NCBI RefSeq assembly: GCF_013368755.1
Contig: NC_049563.1
Coordinates: forward strand, 3,472,001-3,536,000
From: Talaromyces rugulosus
Taxonomy: Eukaryota; Ascomycota; Eurotiomycetes; Eurotiales; Trichocomaceae
DNA: 64,000 nucleotides
Reading direction: 5' to 3'
A program made the position numbers and the translations under genes. The notes under the pieces were generated by a model. That model was given only the letters and a program-made list of their open reading frames with translations, was not told where the DNA came from and did no database searches. Positions 44,915 to 56,899 of the stretch are shown here, one piece after another. How positions within the stretch are numbered: position 1 is the first letter of the stretch; each line of letters starts with the position of its first letter.

Positions 44915-47029
44915 TTATCCTAGGGTGTAAGACTCAATCAAGTTGGTCAAGCGAGTAGCCTCATCAGAGTAATTAATCGGCTTGGCTGAAGAAATTTGAT
45001 AGCGAACCCTGTTCCGAAATTATTAGTCAATGGTTGACGGCAGTAGCAAATCCAGGGAACCTACCTCTGCTGGTCTCCGTAATGATCCAGTTTGGCTCTG
45101 CACCAAAAGCTCCATGTCTGGCAATTGGCATCCTGAAACATATCATTGGCCAATTGCTTGTTGTCCGCCTCGATCTCCACCATCTGATTCGCTGATGTTC
45201 CCATCACAAGTCGTCCAACTTCGTCGAAGCAATTGAGCCATAGCTGCCCAGTGTGATCGCAAACATTGATGAGCATGATATACCGGTATTCAGGCTTCTC
45301 ATACGTCTTGTCACACCGCTCGCATCGCCATTGTCCAGGATCCAACTCGCTCACTTTTTTATTGCAGCCTTGAGAAGGACAGGCAGGGTAGCTCACGTTT
45401 TCTTGCCTGATAAAGACAATGGTGGCTTTGAGCGAGAACATATCTGGCGTTTCTGACATGCCTAGCTGTTCTTCTCGGATTTGGGCAATTGTCTTGAACT
45501 GACTGAGCTTTCCACCCCCAGGAGCGGTTGCACCGGGCATCGTGGCATGAGAAGTAAAAGTGTCTGATCGTCCCTGTGCATCATACCAGCCCTTGAGCTT
45601 ATGAGCCTCTTCCATGTCTGGGTCAACCGTCATTGTGCCAGAGCTTAGCAAACTGAGGCTCCGACCTCCAAAATCCGAGACTTTGACGCCTTTGAATGCT
45701 ACTACTGACTCCGGAACTGTACTAAAAGCTGTAGCTGTGTTTCCCCAGACAGTAAGACGGACAGAAAACCCAGTATTGTCAACTAGCGTGAGCTCTCGTT
45801 TGTCGTAAGGTCGGTTTGTTGTCTTGGAAGTAATTTGAGAGGTTTCTCCAACCTCCTTCAACACGCCGATCACGTCAATAGTTGTGTCTTTCTCGACTGA
45901 CTGGAGATCACCAATACTTGTGAAGTTGAATCGAATTTGAGGAACGTCATTTTGTTCCTCAGCCTGTCTCAAGAGCTTAGAATCTGCTTTGATTATCTAG
46001 AATGATTTGGCTTACCTTCTCCACAACGGTATCCCTGTCAAATGTCAGCTCATAGTCGTTCGGTAGATTTGAGAATTGCTTCTTAGCAATCTGAACGCGG
46101 CAGGGACTCGAAATGTAGTACACAGAGCCCTCTTGGAAGAGATCATATAGCAGGTCGCACTGATCGTTGAACCCCGTGGCCCTTATTTCGCCACTATCAT
46201 CAAGAAGGTTAACGCTAAAAAGTTTTCCTTCAGAGTTGTTCCGATGCCAAGTTTTGATGGCTGACTTGCTTGTGCAACGCGCCTTGATTGTCCATTTGTT
46301 GGAATAAGGGGATATGGCTTCGATAGGATAGATGGTAGCGTGTGCGGTATTCGATACAGGGCGATAGTTCTCTGTCCTCTGGCGGGTTCCCTCCTCTGCA
46401 GGGTGGGGCTTTGCGCCATAGAAGCCGTTGCTGGATATTGTTGGGGGGGCTTTCTCTTCCTCGGCGCCCTTCGCTTCCAGGGGTTTTGGTTCACCAATTT
46501 TCTCAAACTCGCCCAGATCATTGAGAACGTCTAGATCTAGGATAATCAAGATTCTACAACGGTTAGCTGTGTCAGGATACGAGTCATTTTTGTTTTCCTT
46601 TCGGGGCAACTGGGCATACTTTTTGCCTTTGACGAGATTTGCTTGGAATGATTTGAGGCGGACGATGCATCCCTTTCTCAAGCCTCCTTCGGTAACAAAG
46701 TGATTTGCTTCTGAAATATCGGGTTGTAAAGTTATTATTGAACGAAACACGCCAATAAATGTAAGGAGGCTTACGTGTAGCCAGCATGGTCTGGACATAG
46801 TTGGAAATATCACTGAACACAGCGCGGTATCGCTCCTGCCCGTTGGGCTGGGGAGCAAGAGGCTTGATCTGCACACATTGGACGATGGGTTCACTCTCTG
46901 CACCTGCAGTTTCGTCGAAGATGGCACTATACAACGATCAGTTTTCAGGAGTTTGCAGGGCAGGTCACCAAGTGAAGATACTGACCGCAGGGACCCCACG
47001 GAAATGAGCGAAGCTGGATCAGAAGCCAT
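44915..47029 (-). CDS. rfa1: Replication protein A large subunit
   Basis: Minus-strand exons 47029-46986, 46926-46775, 46710-46016, 45963-45065 and 45008-44915 encode 627 aa. The four OB folds are present. The N-terminal protein-interaction fold includes IVQCVQIKPLA and RCRILIILDLDVL. DBD-A includes NKWTIKARCTSKSAIKTWHR and FSVNLLDDSGEIRATGF, followed by DBD-B with SVRLTVWGNTA. DBD-C has the zinc ribbon CPSQGCNKK and CERCDKTY. The short last exon ends RLTNLIESYTLG. Role: it binds single-stranded DNA in replication, repair and checkpoint signalling. The 340-bp divergent promoter shared with ubp14 carries an ACGCGT box. Confidence 0.97.
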
Positions 47030-47141
47030 CGGGACGGATATCTATGGGATAGCAGCACACAGCCACGGGCCAAAGGTGCTCTTGATGTAAATGTGAGTGG
47101 TGGTCGAGCAAGATGGTATGTGTAGCAGTGAAGAATAAACA

Positions 47142-47147
47142 ACGCGT
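47142..47147. promoter_or_regulatory. MCB-like box ACGCGT upstream of rfa1
   Basis: A perfect ACGCGT 113 bp before the rfa1 ATG, followed 17 bp on by a GCGCGT near-match (47165-47170). RPA genes are MBF targets in yeasts. The site also lies 223 bp from the ubp14 start. Confidence 0.5.
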
Positions 47148-47369
47148 GCGGTGGCGCGGCTAAGCGCGTCGGGGGCAATTAAACCAAGAACGGACAGCGC
47201 CCCGCACTAGGCGGGCGGACAGTGTCGTCGCTGCCTGGGTCAACCGCTGACGTATCCAAAGCTTCTAACTTCTTGTCTTCGATTGTGCTTTGTTTGTTGA
47301 TTCATCTCACTCCCAGGGCCATTCTTGTTCCCGGCACATACAACATATTTTGCCAGGTACTTTTCCAAG

Positions 47370-50022
47370 ATGGCCGTTTGCCCTCACATCGAAACCGCAG
47401 GTATGTTGGTTGGCTTTGCTGCCCCGCGTGCCAAATTTCCCAAGCTGTGAAGCTGAAGCTAACGCCCTGCTTTGAAGGTATCCGGCCTCCCACTTCGACG
47501 CAGCCTGTCTACAGAGAAGACTGCACACAATGTTTTGATTCAATTGTATGGAGAGCAGCTTGATTTTTGCCTATGTCTCTATTTAACCGCCAAACAGGAT
47601 GATCCGAGCGGGTTGAATGTCTGCCTCCACTGCTTCAACGGCGGGTGCACCGGGGAAAGAAATCATGGGCAGCTTCATAGTGCTTTGCAAGGCCACTCAC
47701 TAGCCCTGAATATCAGACGGACGAGGAAAAAGATCCAGGTTCGTCAGATCAGATGATTGAACACGCAGCTGCTAATGGACCGTGTCTCTTAGCGCGACGA
47801 GCCCCCTCAAAAAATATCGAAGCTAGCTATATCAGCAGAGACTGAAGAAGATCGCTACGATACATCGACTACCGTTGTCTGCTACGAATGCCAAGTCGAG
47901 GATATTGAGGATCCGAGCGGAAGACTTGCTGAGGTGGTAGATGGGGTGATGAAAGCTTTGACCTTTTCTAGGCAGGAGGAAGTCAAGGCGTGGGAACAAG
48001 AATTTGTTCCTTGTGAACATACTCTTATGTTGGTTCAGAAAGAGCAAAGCGATGCCCAAAAACTTGGTATACCAGCCTATCCACACAAAAAAACACAAAC
48101 CCGAAGACTACCATGCTCATATATCTTTAGGTTTAAACCAGTGCTCAGGTTGCCAACTGCAAGAGAATCTGTGGCTTTGCTTAGAGTGTGGCAATGTCGC
48201 ATGTGGACGGAGTCAGTTCGGGGGCGTTGGCGGCAACTCTCATGCTCTTGCGCACTCTGATTCTCTGTCCCATGGTGTTGCAGTTAAACTTGGCTCTATC
48301 ACACCCGAAGGTGGCGCAGATATATATTGCTACACCTGTAATGAAGAAAGAACAGACCCAGAGTTAGCGTCTCACTTGGCCCATTGGGGAATTAACATTG
48401 CGGAAAGCCATAAAACCGAAAAGAGCCTCATGGAATTGCAGGTAGAACAGAATCTCAAGTGGGAGTTTGCCATGACTACAGAAGACGGGCACACCTTGCA
48501 GCCTATCTTCGGGCCAGGCTTTACTGGTCTCAAAAACTTAGGCAATAGCTGCTACCTGGCCAGCATTGTCCAATGCCTGTTTTCTTTGGAAGAGTTTCAA
48601 CAACGATATTTCCGACCTAACGAAGAATCGCCACTTACCACTAGTCCCGCTGAGGATTTCGAGACACAAATGCGCAAGCTTGCAGACGGTTTATTGTCCG
48701 GTAGATACTCCAAGTCCGACTCTGTGGTATCAGCTACACCGGACTCTGCAGAGGTGCCCCATCAAAAGGGGCTAGCACCTGCGATGTTTAAGTATCTCAT
48801 TGGTCGCGGCCATCCGGAGTTTTCCACAATGAGACAGCAGGATGCTTTCGAGTTTCTCCAACACCTCTTCAAGCTCGTATCGTTATCAAAGCATTCTGAT
48901 GGGTACAGCAATCCAGTGGATAGCTTTCGGTTTGTTCTTGAACAACGGCTGCAGTGTCTGGCGTGCGAGAAGGTCCGCTACAAGTATGATGAACAGGACA
49001 ACATCTCCATCCAAGTACCTGCTCGTCCTCTCATATCTGATGATGCCTCGAAGGAGCCCAATAGTGCATACCAATCGGTGACTATTAGAGAATGTCTCGA
49101 TATCTTCACGGGAGTGGAAAATGTTGAACTCAAATGTCCAGGCTGTGGCAGCGATAAAGGCTTCCGCAAACGGTCTCTCTTCAAAACTCTCCCTCGGGAA
49201 CTTGTTATTAATGCTCGTCGTTTCGAGCTGATTAATTGGGTTCCCACAAAGCTCAATATCCCAGTGGAGGTTGGCGACGAGGATTTGGACTTGAGTTCCT
49301 ACCTATCCCCCGGCCCTCTACCGACAGAGGAATTGCTTCCGGACGAGCCCGAACAAGCCGAATCTCAATTTGTGGCGAATCCAGAAGCGCTGGAGCAGCT
49401 CGCTAGTATGGGGTTCCCACAAGTGCGATGTGAAAAAGCACTGCACGCAACAGGAAACTCGGATGCGGAAAGTGCAATGAATTGGCTCTTTGCTCATATG
49501 GAAGACCCGGACATTGACGAGCCACTTTCTTTAAGCACCAACTCTGGACCGGCGCAACATGATGCCGAGAAGATCAGTCAGCTTGGAGAGATGGGAATTG
49601 AGCCCGAACGTGCTGCAGTGGCTCTTTCAGAAACAGGCGGTGACGTCAACAGGGCACTCGACTGGGTTTTCAGTCATCCGGACGATTGGGATGCTCACAT
49701 TAACAAAAATCAAGCCACGGGAGCGGCCACAGTACAAGAGCCACCTGGCAGCGCATCGCTACCAGCGAGCTACAAACTACAGTCCCTCGTTTGCCATAAA
49801 GGGGCTTCACTTCATGCTGGGTAAGTTCGCTGCATACCATTTGTGAGAATAATGTAATTAACTTTTAACTATGATAGGCATTACGTTGCCTTTATACGCA
49901 AAGATATCCCCGGTACTAAGCAGGTGTCTTGGGTCCTGTTCAATGATGAGAAGGTGGTGGAAGCCGACAACATTGGAGAGATGAAGCAGTTTGCATATGT
50001 TTACATTTTCTCACGAGCATAA
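47370..50022 (+). CDS. ubp14: Ubiquitin C-terminal hydrolase Ubp14 (USP5/isopeptidase T)
   Basis: Six exons: 47370-47400, 47478-47545, 47598-47738, 47793-48066, 48131-49820 and 49878-50022, giving 782 aa. An N-terminal variant zinc-finger UBP region is followed by the canonical one, [18 protein letters not shown] with [20 protein letters not shown] (about 175-255). The USP domain has the Cys box [19 protein letters not shown] (Cys at about 312) and the His box GHYVAFIRK (His at about 736). Two UBA domains sit inside it: [19 protein letters not shown] from about 591 and [19 protein letters not shown] from about 652. Role: it disassembles free, unanchored polyubiquitin chains, keeping proteasomes clear. 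The complete catalytic set suggests activity. Confidence 0.97.
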
Positions 50023-50323
50023 AGCCTTGCATGAATCGACGGTGGGGAGACTGGTTGCCTTGCATATCACTTGATGGGTAGTCTTCTATATGAATGAGCC
50101 GTGATAACAAAAATGTTCTGCGTCATTTGCAGCCGGGTCTAGAGCCTCTTTCTTTACTCCAATAGAAAACATACAGGAGCACGCCAAAATAGCATAAGTT
50201 TTTCTATGGATATCATAAATATCAATGGGGCAATTTGATTCTTAATTGAATGTATTAAGCCACGCTCAATAAGACTACTAATAATCCTAGCATCATAGTA
50301 TAGTTAAAGACAAGGCCCTACGT
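50023..50323. other. Convergent intergenic region, ubp14 and csn3
   Basis: AT-rich 3' flanks of two genes; nothing else seen. Confidence 0.6.
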
Positions 50324-52033
50324 CTAGTGCATATCGCCCATCATATCCTCATCGAAATCGAGATCTGGATCGATATCTTGTCCCTTGGTCTTACCGCTCT
50401 GGCCTCCGTCCTTGGACATGCCTTCATTGTGTTTCTGGCCTCTGCGCAAATAGTCAAGGTATTCCCTGCCAAGTTCCAGTTTTATGTCGCTAGTTCGTAT
50501 ATTATGAACCAGAAGACTAAGTTTTTGTTGCTGGAGCAAGAGACGCTTCTCCAAGTCAGACTCCAGTTCCGTGCTTTGGGTGTTGCCGGCGGTCGAAAAT
50601 CGAAGCATGGATGGTTTTGACTCCCCCGGAAGATGTGACAACGAAGCAGAAAGTTGTTTTTGGATTGCAAGAGAGAGTATGTATCGCTCAGTTGCGTTTG
50701 TGTCCATTGTTCCCGACAAAGCCCTCCTCGATACGTCTATTGTAGTAACCGCGGCGAATGTGGAGCTGAGTCGAAGAACGGATTGTTTGCGAAATGCGAG
50801 AAGAACCTGCTGAACGAGGCCAGTGTTTTTATCCTATAAAAGCACCCTGTCAATACCTATATAAAGTCTCTATAGCAAGAGCACAATGCCTACCATGCGC
50901 CAGATGGAATGTCCGAACTCGGCCTCCCCCCGTAACTTTTCCGCTTCACCAGCGACAAAGGTGCTGGCCAAGGCGTCGTAAGGTTTTGCAAGAGCCTTGT
51001 ATAATTTTATTGAAAGAGGCGGTGTGACTTTTGGTAACGGTGCAACCTTGTCGTAGTTAGCAGATGGTATTTTGTTGAAATCGTTTTTTTATCTTTCTCT
51101 CACCACTCCTTTCTCCAACAAGTTCACCAGGACCCATTTTTTATAAGCTTCCACCATAATCAGGCTGACTGAATTGATGGCAGGCGAAGAGATGACAATG
51201 CTCAAGAAATGACGTGCTTTGTTCCACTTTTTCAGCGCCATGTAAATCATTCCACCATACAAGAAGTAACGTAAATGGTCCGTATGAGACAGGTTCGACT
51301 GAGGTCCGAACAACCGGAGGTCGGCCGTAATATCTATCTCCGATTCGTTCTGCTGATGATTAGGCTTATCGGCCGTCGTCGAGAACTGGCAGATTGTGTG
51401 GTCGAGAACTGGCAACGCAAGCGTGTATGTTCTAGCCAAAAGACATAGGCGGCTTAGAAGCACGTGAGTAGTGGTAAGAGTTGAAGATAGCTCCGTTCTA
51501 ATGATGGCATCTCTGATGGGTCGAACCGCAAGAAATGGCTTCCCTTGTCAGCTTGAATCCCTCTGCAGGATAACGACAGAAAAATACCTTATTTCCCCTC
51601 TCAGCTGATCTGGCAACATACCCGACCAGCTTATGCCATTCATTTGCCGCATGCCTGACTTGAACTGGGTCGAATGTTCTCAAAAATAACAGGCATCTCG
51701 CCCAAAAGCTACCACCTAGCCTTGTGTCGCTCGCAGCAACGGTGTGAGGAGACTTTTCGACCGTTTTTCCATGGAAATGCAGGACCAAGAGATACGACAA
51801 GGAATGAATCGAAGGATCGACATGCTACTACTGTCAGAAGCTAAGCATAGCTCTCAACTATCGACGCTTACCTCGAGAATAGAATCCAGTTTGAGTGCCG
51901 ATCCATCAATAGTAGCTGGAAGGAGCTCGTTCACAGACGCTATAAATTCGCGAACATGGAGATTGTAGCCATCCTCGAAAGCAGTGGGCGATGAGGAAGG
52001 AAAGGACAAAAGTCGAGGAAGGAGATCCGCCAT
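50324..52033 (-). CDS. csnC: COP9 signalosome subunit 3
   Basis: Minus-strand exons 52033-51872, 51824-51588, 51538-51104, 51046-50894 and 50833-50324 encode 498 aa. The N-terminus MADLLPRLLSFP, then DPSIHSLSYLLVLHFH and RCLLFLRTFDPVQVRHAANE, match fungal CsnC. The PCI helical repeats include LRYFLYGGMIYMALKKWNKA and IMVEAYKKWVLVNLL. The winged-helix part includes TGLVQQVLLAFRKQSVLRLS. The acidic tail (DPDLDFDEDMMGD) is typical. Role: part of the eight-subunit complex that removes Nedd8 from cullins; in aspergilli it controls light response, development and secondary metabolism. Two acceptors (51539 and 51047) are close to their branch points and are the less certain joins. Confidence 0.88.
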
Positions 52034-52551
52034 GGCGAATTCAGCTCCAAAGGACGTTTTCAACGAGGTTCAATACCAGCACACACCGGATGATCTGCCT
52101 CACCTGACAACGTGGTGGCTCTGGAGTGCTTGTTTGGGGACTCGGCACAAACGCAGCCTCATCTCGTCGATAGTGACTCGGCGATAACACAGCGAAATCT
52201 GCCGCCCTGCGGAGATGCGTCATACTCAAAAGGTGCCTCACCGCCTTCAGATGGAGCGATACCCCGCACAACACCAGGATATTTTTTTTTTCAATATTTG
52301 TCTTCTGGAGGATCTACATGCTCAATTTGTAGATCCAGAGGGCATACTGTCTCGTTGTATCCGTAGATTCAAAAATTGCAAAACCTACAATAAGCCATGT
52401 TGGCTGGTTGCGGACTGCTGTCTGTCCAAAGTGTGATATCCACTAAAATTTGTTTTCGGAAAATGTTTTTCCCATACAATCATTTGTAGACCCTTGCGTG
52501 TTGACTCATCGCTCCTCTGGCACTCATTGCAACTCGAGGTAAACCAAAATC
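52034..52551. other. Divergent promoter between csnC and pro2
   Basis: 518 bp without a gene. It holds a T-run near 52285 and the TGACTCA site before pro2. Confidence 0.6.
52502..52508. promoter_or_regulatory. Gcn4/CpcA-type site TGACTCA upstream of pro2
   Basis: A perfect TGACTCA 44 bp before the pro2 ATG. Its closeness to the start means it may lie in the leader, but the match is exact and the gene is in amino-acid synthesis. Confidence 0.55.
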
Positions 52552-54035
52552 ATGTCCTTGACAGAGTCTTCGGCGCCGGAGATTGCAAAGAGCGCATCTC
52601 TTGCAGCTCGCCGCATCGCCACGCTCTCCACGGAGTCTCGCAACAATGCCCTGACGGTGCTGCACTCGGCCTTGTTAGAAAACCGAGAACACATCCTCCA
52701 AGCAAATTCTCGAGATGTCGCGTTGGCTACGCGAGCTGCAGAGGATGGAAAACTCAACCAAAGCGTTTTGAAAAGGCTCGACCTGTCTCGACCGGGGAAA
52801 TATCAGGATATGCTAGACGGGATTCTTAGTGTCAGAGACCTTGAAGACCCAGGTATGTTTGAAGATATGGACAAAACGCAAGGGCCGGACTGATATGTAA
52901 TAAAGTCGGCAAGATCACTATGAAAACTCTGTTGGATGATGGCCTCGTCTTGGAGCGGGTTAGCTGCCCATTAGGGGTTCTCCTGATTATCTTCGAGGCC
53001 CGTCCTGAAGTCATTGCCAATATCGCTGCTCTCTCCATTAAGTCTGCGAATGCTGCTATTCTTAAAGGTTAGTAGTGGTTTCTCATTTGAAATTATTCTA
53101 TGTTGCTAAAAATTTCCCCAGGAGGAAAAGAATCTACGGAATCGTTTATTGCCATTTCAGAGGTGATATCAACAGCTTTATCAAAGACGGATATTCCTAC
53201 ACCGGCCATTCAGCTCGTCAAAACACGCGATGCCGTATCTTCCCTCCTAGCTCAGGATGACTTGATTGATTTGGTTATTCCTCGTGGTTCCAATGAGCTT
53301 GTGCGACATGTTAAAGACAACACAAAGATACCTGTTCTTGGCCATGCAGACGGACTATGTTCGGCATATATCCACCTTGACGCTGACCCCCAAGTTGCAA
53401 CAAGAGTCATCGTGGACTCGAAAACCGATTACCCCGCTGCTTGCAATTCACTGGAAACGCTTCTTGTGCATGAGACAGTCCTCGAAAGTGTTCTTCCTCA
53501 GGTAGCCGAAGCTTTGCTTGCCAAAGGGGTCTCTCTTCGTTGCGACCAGGCTTCTAAAGCCGCCCTCACAAAGGCCCTCTCCCCAGAGAAAGCTACTCTG
53601 CTGCAAGAATCCACAGACCAAGATTACGACACCGAGTTCCTAGATCTCATTCTAGCTGTCAAGACGGTACCATCTCAGGCTTCCGGGCCACTTGCCGTAG
53701 AATCCGCCATTGCTCACATCAATGCCCACTCGTCCAAGCACACCGACGTCATCATCACAGCGTCCAGAGACGTAGCCAACGCTTTCATGGCCGGTGTAGA
53801 CAGTGCGGGCGTCTATTGGAATGCATCGAGTCGCTTTGCAGATGGCATGAGGTATGGATTTGGAACCGAGGTCGGAATTAGTACAAACAAAATCCACACC
53901 AGGGGACCGGTTGGCCTGGAGGGTCTGACTATTTATAAATATCTAATCAGAGGCGAAGGCCACACTGCGGCTGATTACTCTGGGCAGCCCGGGGGCAGAA
54001 GATGGAAACACGAAAAATTACAGCTCACGTCATGA
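52552..54035 (+). CDS. pro2: Gamma-glutamyl phosphate reductase (proline biosynthesis)
   Basis: Exons 52552-52852, 52906-53067 and 53122-54035 encode 458 aa, as in yeast Pro2. Family motifs are [20 protein letters not shown] and [13 protein letters not shown] (NADPH site), [28 protein letters not shown], and the catalytic Cys in [15 protein letters not shown]. The end reads [20 protein letters not shown], the usual C-terminal signature. Role: it reduces gamma-glutamyl phosphate to glutamate semialdehyde, the second step from glutamate to proline. The reductase stands alone, not fused to the kinase. The TGACTCA in its promoter suggests cross-pathway control. Confidence 0.97.
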
Positions 54036-54343
54036 AATGGCACTTAGATTCTAGGATCAATTTTACACCAGTTGAAAGCTTTTAAAACTCCTGATGAACG
54101 TATCACATTAACCGTATAGAGCCCAAGACAAATAAACATTTATTTTTTTGTAATTCATTCGAAGGATGTAGTTCTCAAGGTATGCCTTTTTTGCAAATAA
54201 TGAGACTGGTTTTTGGTCGACCTGGTAGCTTGATCCTAAAGAACCGTTACACAAGCACAGTCGAAAACAATTTGCCGATTCCACACAAGAAAAGTGTGAG
54301 TGTCCGAGTAAATCTTCCATCAATGATGCGCTCAATGATGCGC
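54036..54343. other. Convergent intergenic region, pro2 and rpl18
   Basis: 308 bp of 3' flanks for two genes; nothing else seen. Confidence 0.6.
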
Positions 54344-55155
54344 TCAGACCTTGAAACCACGCGACCTCCGGCGACCACGGGCCCGTTCGAACTTCCGGCC
54401 CTTGCTTCGGACATATGGTTTCTTCAAGAAGCAATTAGTAAAAACGATACAATGAATGTAATAGCCGATATATTTACCTTGTGGCTGTGAGGGCCAAAGC
54501 CAAAGTGCTTCACGGCCTCGCGGGCATTCTTGGGGCCACGGAGCAAGAGGGTGTTGGCACCAGTGGGAGCACGAAGGGCGAGCTGATCGAGAGTGAGGAT
54601 TTCACCACCAGCCTTCTCGATTCTGGCGCGTGCGGTAGCCGTGAAACGGAGAGCAGCGACGGACAGCTTGGGAATGGTCAAAAGGCGGTTGTCGTCGGTG
54701 ACGGTTCCAATAACAACAACAGTCTTTCCCTTCTGCGCCTCGGTAACGTTGGCGGCAATACGAGACAGCGAAACAGGAGGGCGGTTAATGCGAGACATGA
54801 AAAGGCGGCGCAAAACAACCTTGTTGAAGTTGGCATCGGTACGGCCTGAGGACATGTTAAATTTTTATTTTTTTTTCAAGGAACCAATTCTTCGCAAAAC
54901 CTAGCACTCTAGCTTTCGCGATAATTGGGAGGGAGGGTTCGTACGAGCGAGGAATCGGTACAATTTCACCAAGAGCTGGAGATAGACGTTCTCGCTCTTG
55001 GGCGCCTGGCGATGGGTGTTGCGCACATGGTGGCGCTTCAAGTCGATACCTATCCAGATCCATCAGCACGGCAAGAACAAGGGGAAAAAAGCAATATTGA
55101 TCATTGCAACGAGCCATTCAATTAGAACGACTGCGAAATGCTGAGACCTACCCAT
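54344..55155 (-). CDS. rpl18: 60S ribosomal protein L18 (eL18)
   Basis: Minus-strand exons 55155-55152, 55049-54945, 54845-54478 and 54421-54344 encode 184 aa, the normal eL18 length. The first exon is only four bases (ATGG), so the start codon is almost alone before the first intron; this arrangement is frequent in ribosomal protein genes. Joined sequence reads [20 protein letters not shown], then [19 protein letters not shown]. The C-terminus is the basic [18 protein letters not shown], coded by the last exon. Role: a structural protein of the large cytosolic ribosomal subunit. Introns near the start may aid expression. Confidence 0.96.
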
Positions 55156-55563
55156 GGCTCCTGATGTGTTGGGTTTGTCGGACGCGGTTATCTGTCGCTC
55201 GTCGGTAAAATGTGAGTTCGACTGGGACAAATTTGAGGGAAGCGGCTGTGTGTGGGTTGAGCCCTAGCTACACTAGTCCTATTTTGGCCGCGCGGTCCCG
55301 AGCCAGACTAACACCAAATATGGCCTAGCGCGACTCCTCGGCTCCTCGCCCAGCTATTACCACTACGTACTACTACTTGGTAATTACTCCTCTTGATCAG
55401 TGAATATCGCTTGAATTATTGTCATAGTATTTGTGTATTGGTTTATCTTCGCCAAACGTGCTGTCCAAATGTTACAGCCCTGTAGGTTTTTTCTAACTTC
55501 GGTAACTTTTTACATACATGGCTCTTGAACTGGTTTCTATCACAGAAGCAACGATGGCTCAAA
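55156..55563. other. rpl18 promoter and carrier 3' region
   Basis: About 400 bp without a gene. The part near rpl18 is GC-rich, and the part near the carrier 3' end is AT-rich. Confidence 0.55.
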
Positions 55564-56899
55564 TCATTGCTCTTCTTTCATGCCGATCAAAAAATCACGC
55601 GCGAGCTCAAAACTCAGCCAGCTACTTGCCATGCTTGGCGCAACTTTCAACAGATTGGGGGCTATGCCCTTGTAAAGTCCCCGGATGCCTTCTTGGGACA
55701 CGATCACTCTGACAGCGTCCCATATCGATTTGTACTGATATCCCATCCCCGTCATCGTGTTTATTTGGAATCTCCGCCGGAGGACATCACTAGTTGCCCG
55801 GTTAGTCGGTATGAAAGAACCAGGTAACAGAACAGCAGGAGCTTACAAGGGATATGTGCATGTTTGGGCAACTGCTCCGGAAATAGCGCCGGCAGCCAAC
55901 TTTCTTGTAGCACTCGGGTTCTTCTCCCCAGTAGGGGTGAAGTAGACACGGACGGATTCGTAAACCATGAAATTGAGTCCCACCTATACCGATATTGTCA
56001 GAAGACGGCCAATATATCATGCACAGTCACTTACGTATGGTGCCACCCCGGCTACTGTGGGAACAATCCCACGGTATAGGGCTGGTATGCCTCCCTCGTT
56101 TCTAAACATAAGGACCATGGTTTCATACATGCCTGGCAGTTTTCCACCGGCTTGTCGATTACCTAGGTCTGCAAAAGACGCCGATTGAATGGAGAGCCTC
56201 GTGCGAACAATATCTAGTGGGTAGGTCACTGTAACAGAAGTAATTCCAGCAAAGGCACCACAAATCAGGCGACGAATTGGTGTCAAGTCAACGCCTGGGG
56301 CCGGCTCTATAAACTGGTAGAAGAATCAGTACCCGTCGTGTTGTAAAGTTGGCCACTATAACTTTTTTTTTCTGGCACAAGTGGAGAATAAGGGGCCTCA
56401 CTTTTTTGTAAATATTGTAACTTCCGAATTGCACTGCTGAATAGGGGACGATGCGAATGCAGTTGGTGCCATTTCCGCGCATGAAGCCTTTCCATCCTTC
56501 TTCCTTACCCATTTTGACCAATGCCTTCCATATTGATAACTTGTACTCCTGTCTCCCTGCACTCTGGATTTGAAGTAGAATCTTCAGTCGCTCAAGAGGT
56601 GAAACGATCGTCCTAGAAACCGCTCCGGCTACTCCACCGGCGATGAATGCTGCAACCACAGGCTCGGCTAGATTATCCCGTGTCCGCTGGAGAAATGGGT
56701 ATGAAGTCTGCTCGTGCGACTACGTTAGATACTAGTACTAGATTTCACTCTATGACGGCAAATGGCGCATAGCGTGGTTTGTTCTGCTTACCGCTATAGA
56801 ACTTCCTGTCGTCATTGTGAGAGGTGCAAGGTCCTGGGGATCGTTGTCATCCCCTTCAGGTTTATTGGACTGGCTTGAATTCTGCGGATTGAGACTCAT
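55564..56899 (-). CDS. Mitochondrial carrier (SLC25A42/YPR011C type)
   Basis: Minus-strand exons 56899-56792, 56707-56402, 56313-56035, 55983-55847 and 55789-55564 encode 351 aa. Three mitochondrial-carrier repeats each have the PX[DE]XX[KR] signature: VSPLERLKILLQIQSAGRQE, TYPLDIVRTRLSIQ and TYPFDVLRRRFQINT. The first 50 residues are polar and rich in Asn, Ser and Asp. AGGVAGAVSRTIVSPLERLK and GFMRGNGTNCIRIVPYSAVQ are typical of the group with yeast YPR011C (adenosine phosphosulfate carrier) and human SLC25A42/A16 (CoA-related). Substrate cannot be read from the sequence; an adenine-nucleotide-like cargo is the family expectation. Confidence 0.92.

Noticed and set aside
51539..51587. Earlier CAG acceptor (51570) in the second csnC intron
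   Set aside because: It would insert residues that break the alignment with the CsnC motif that begins PFLAVRPIRDAI; the later AAG at 51539 keeps the frame and motif.
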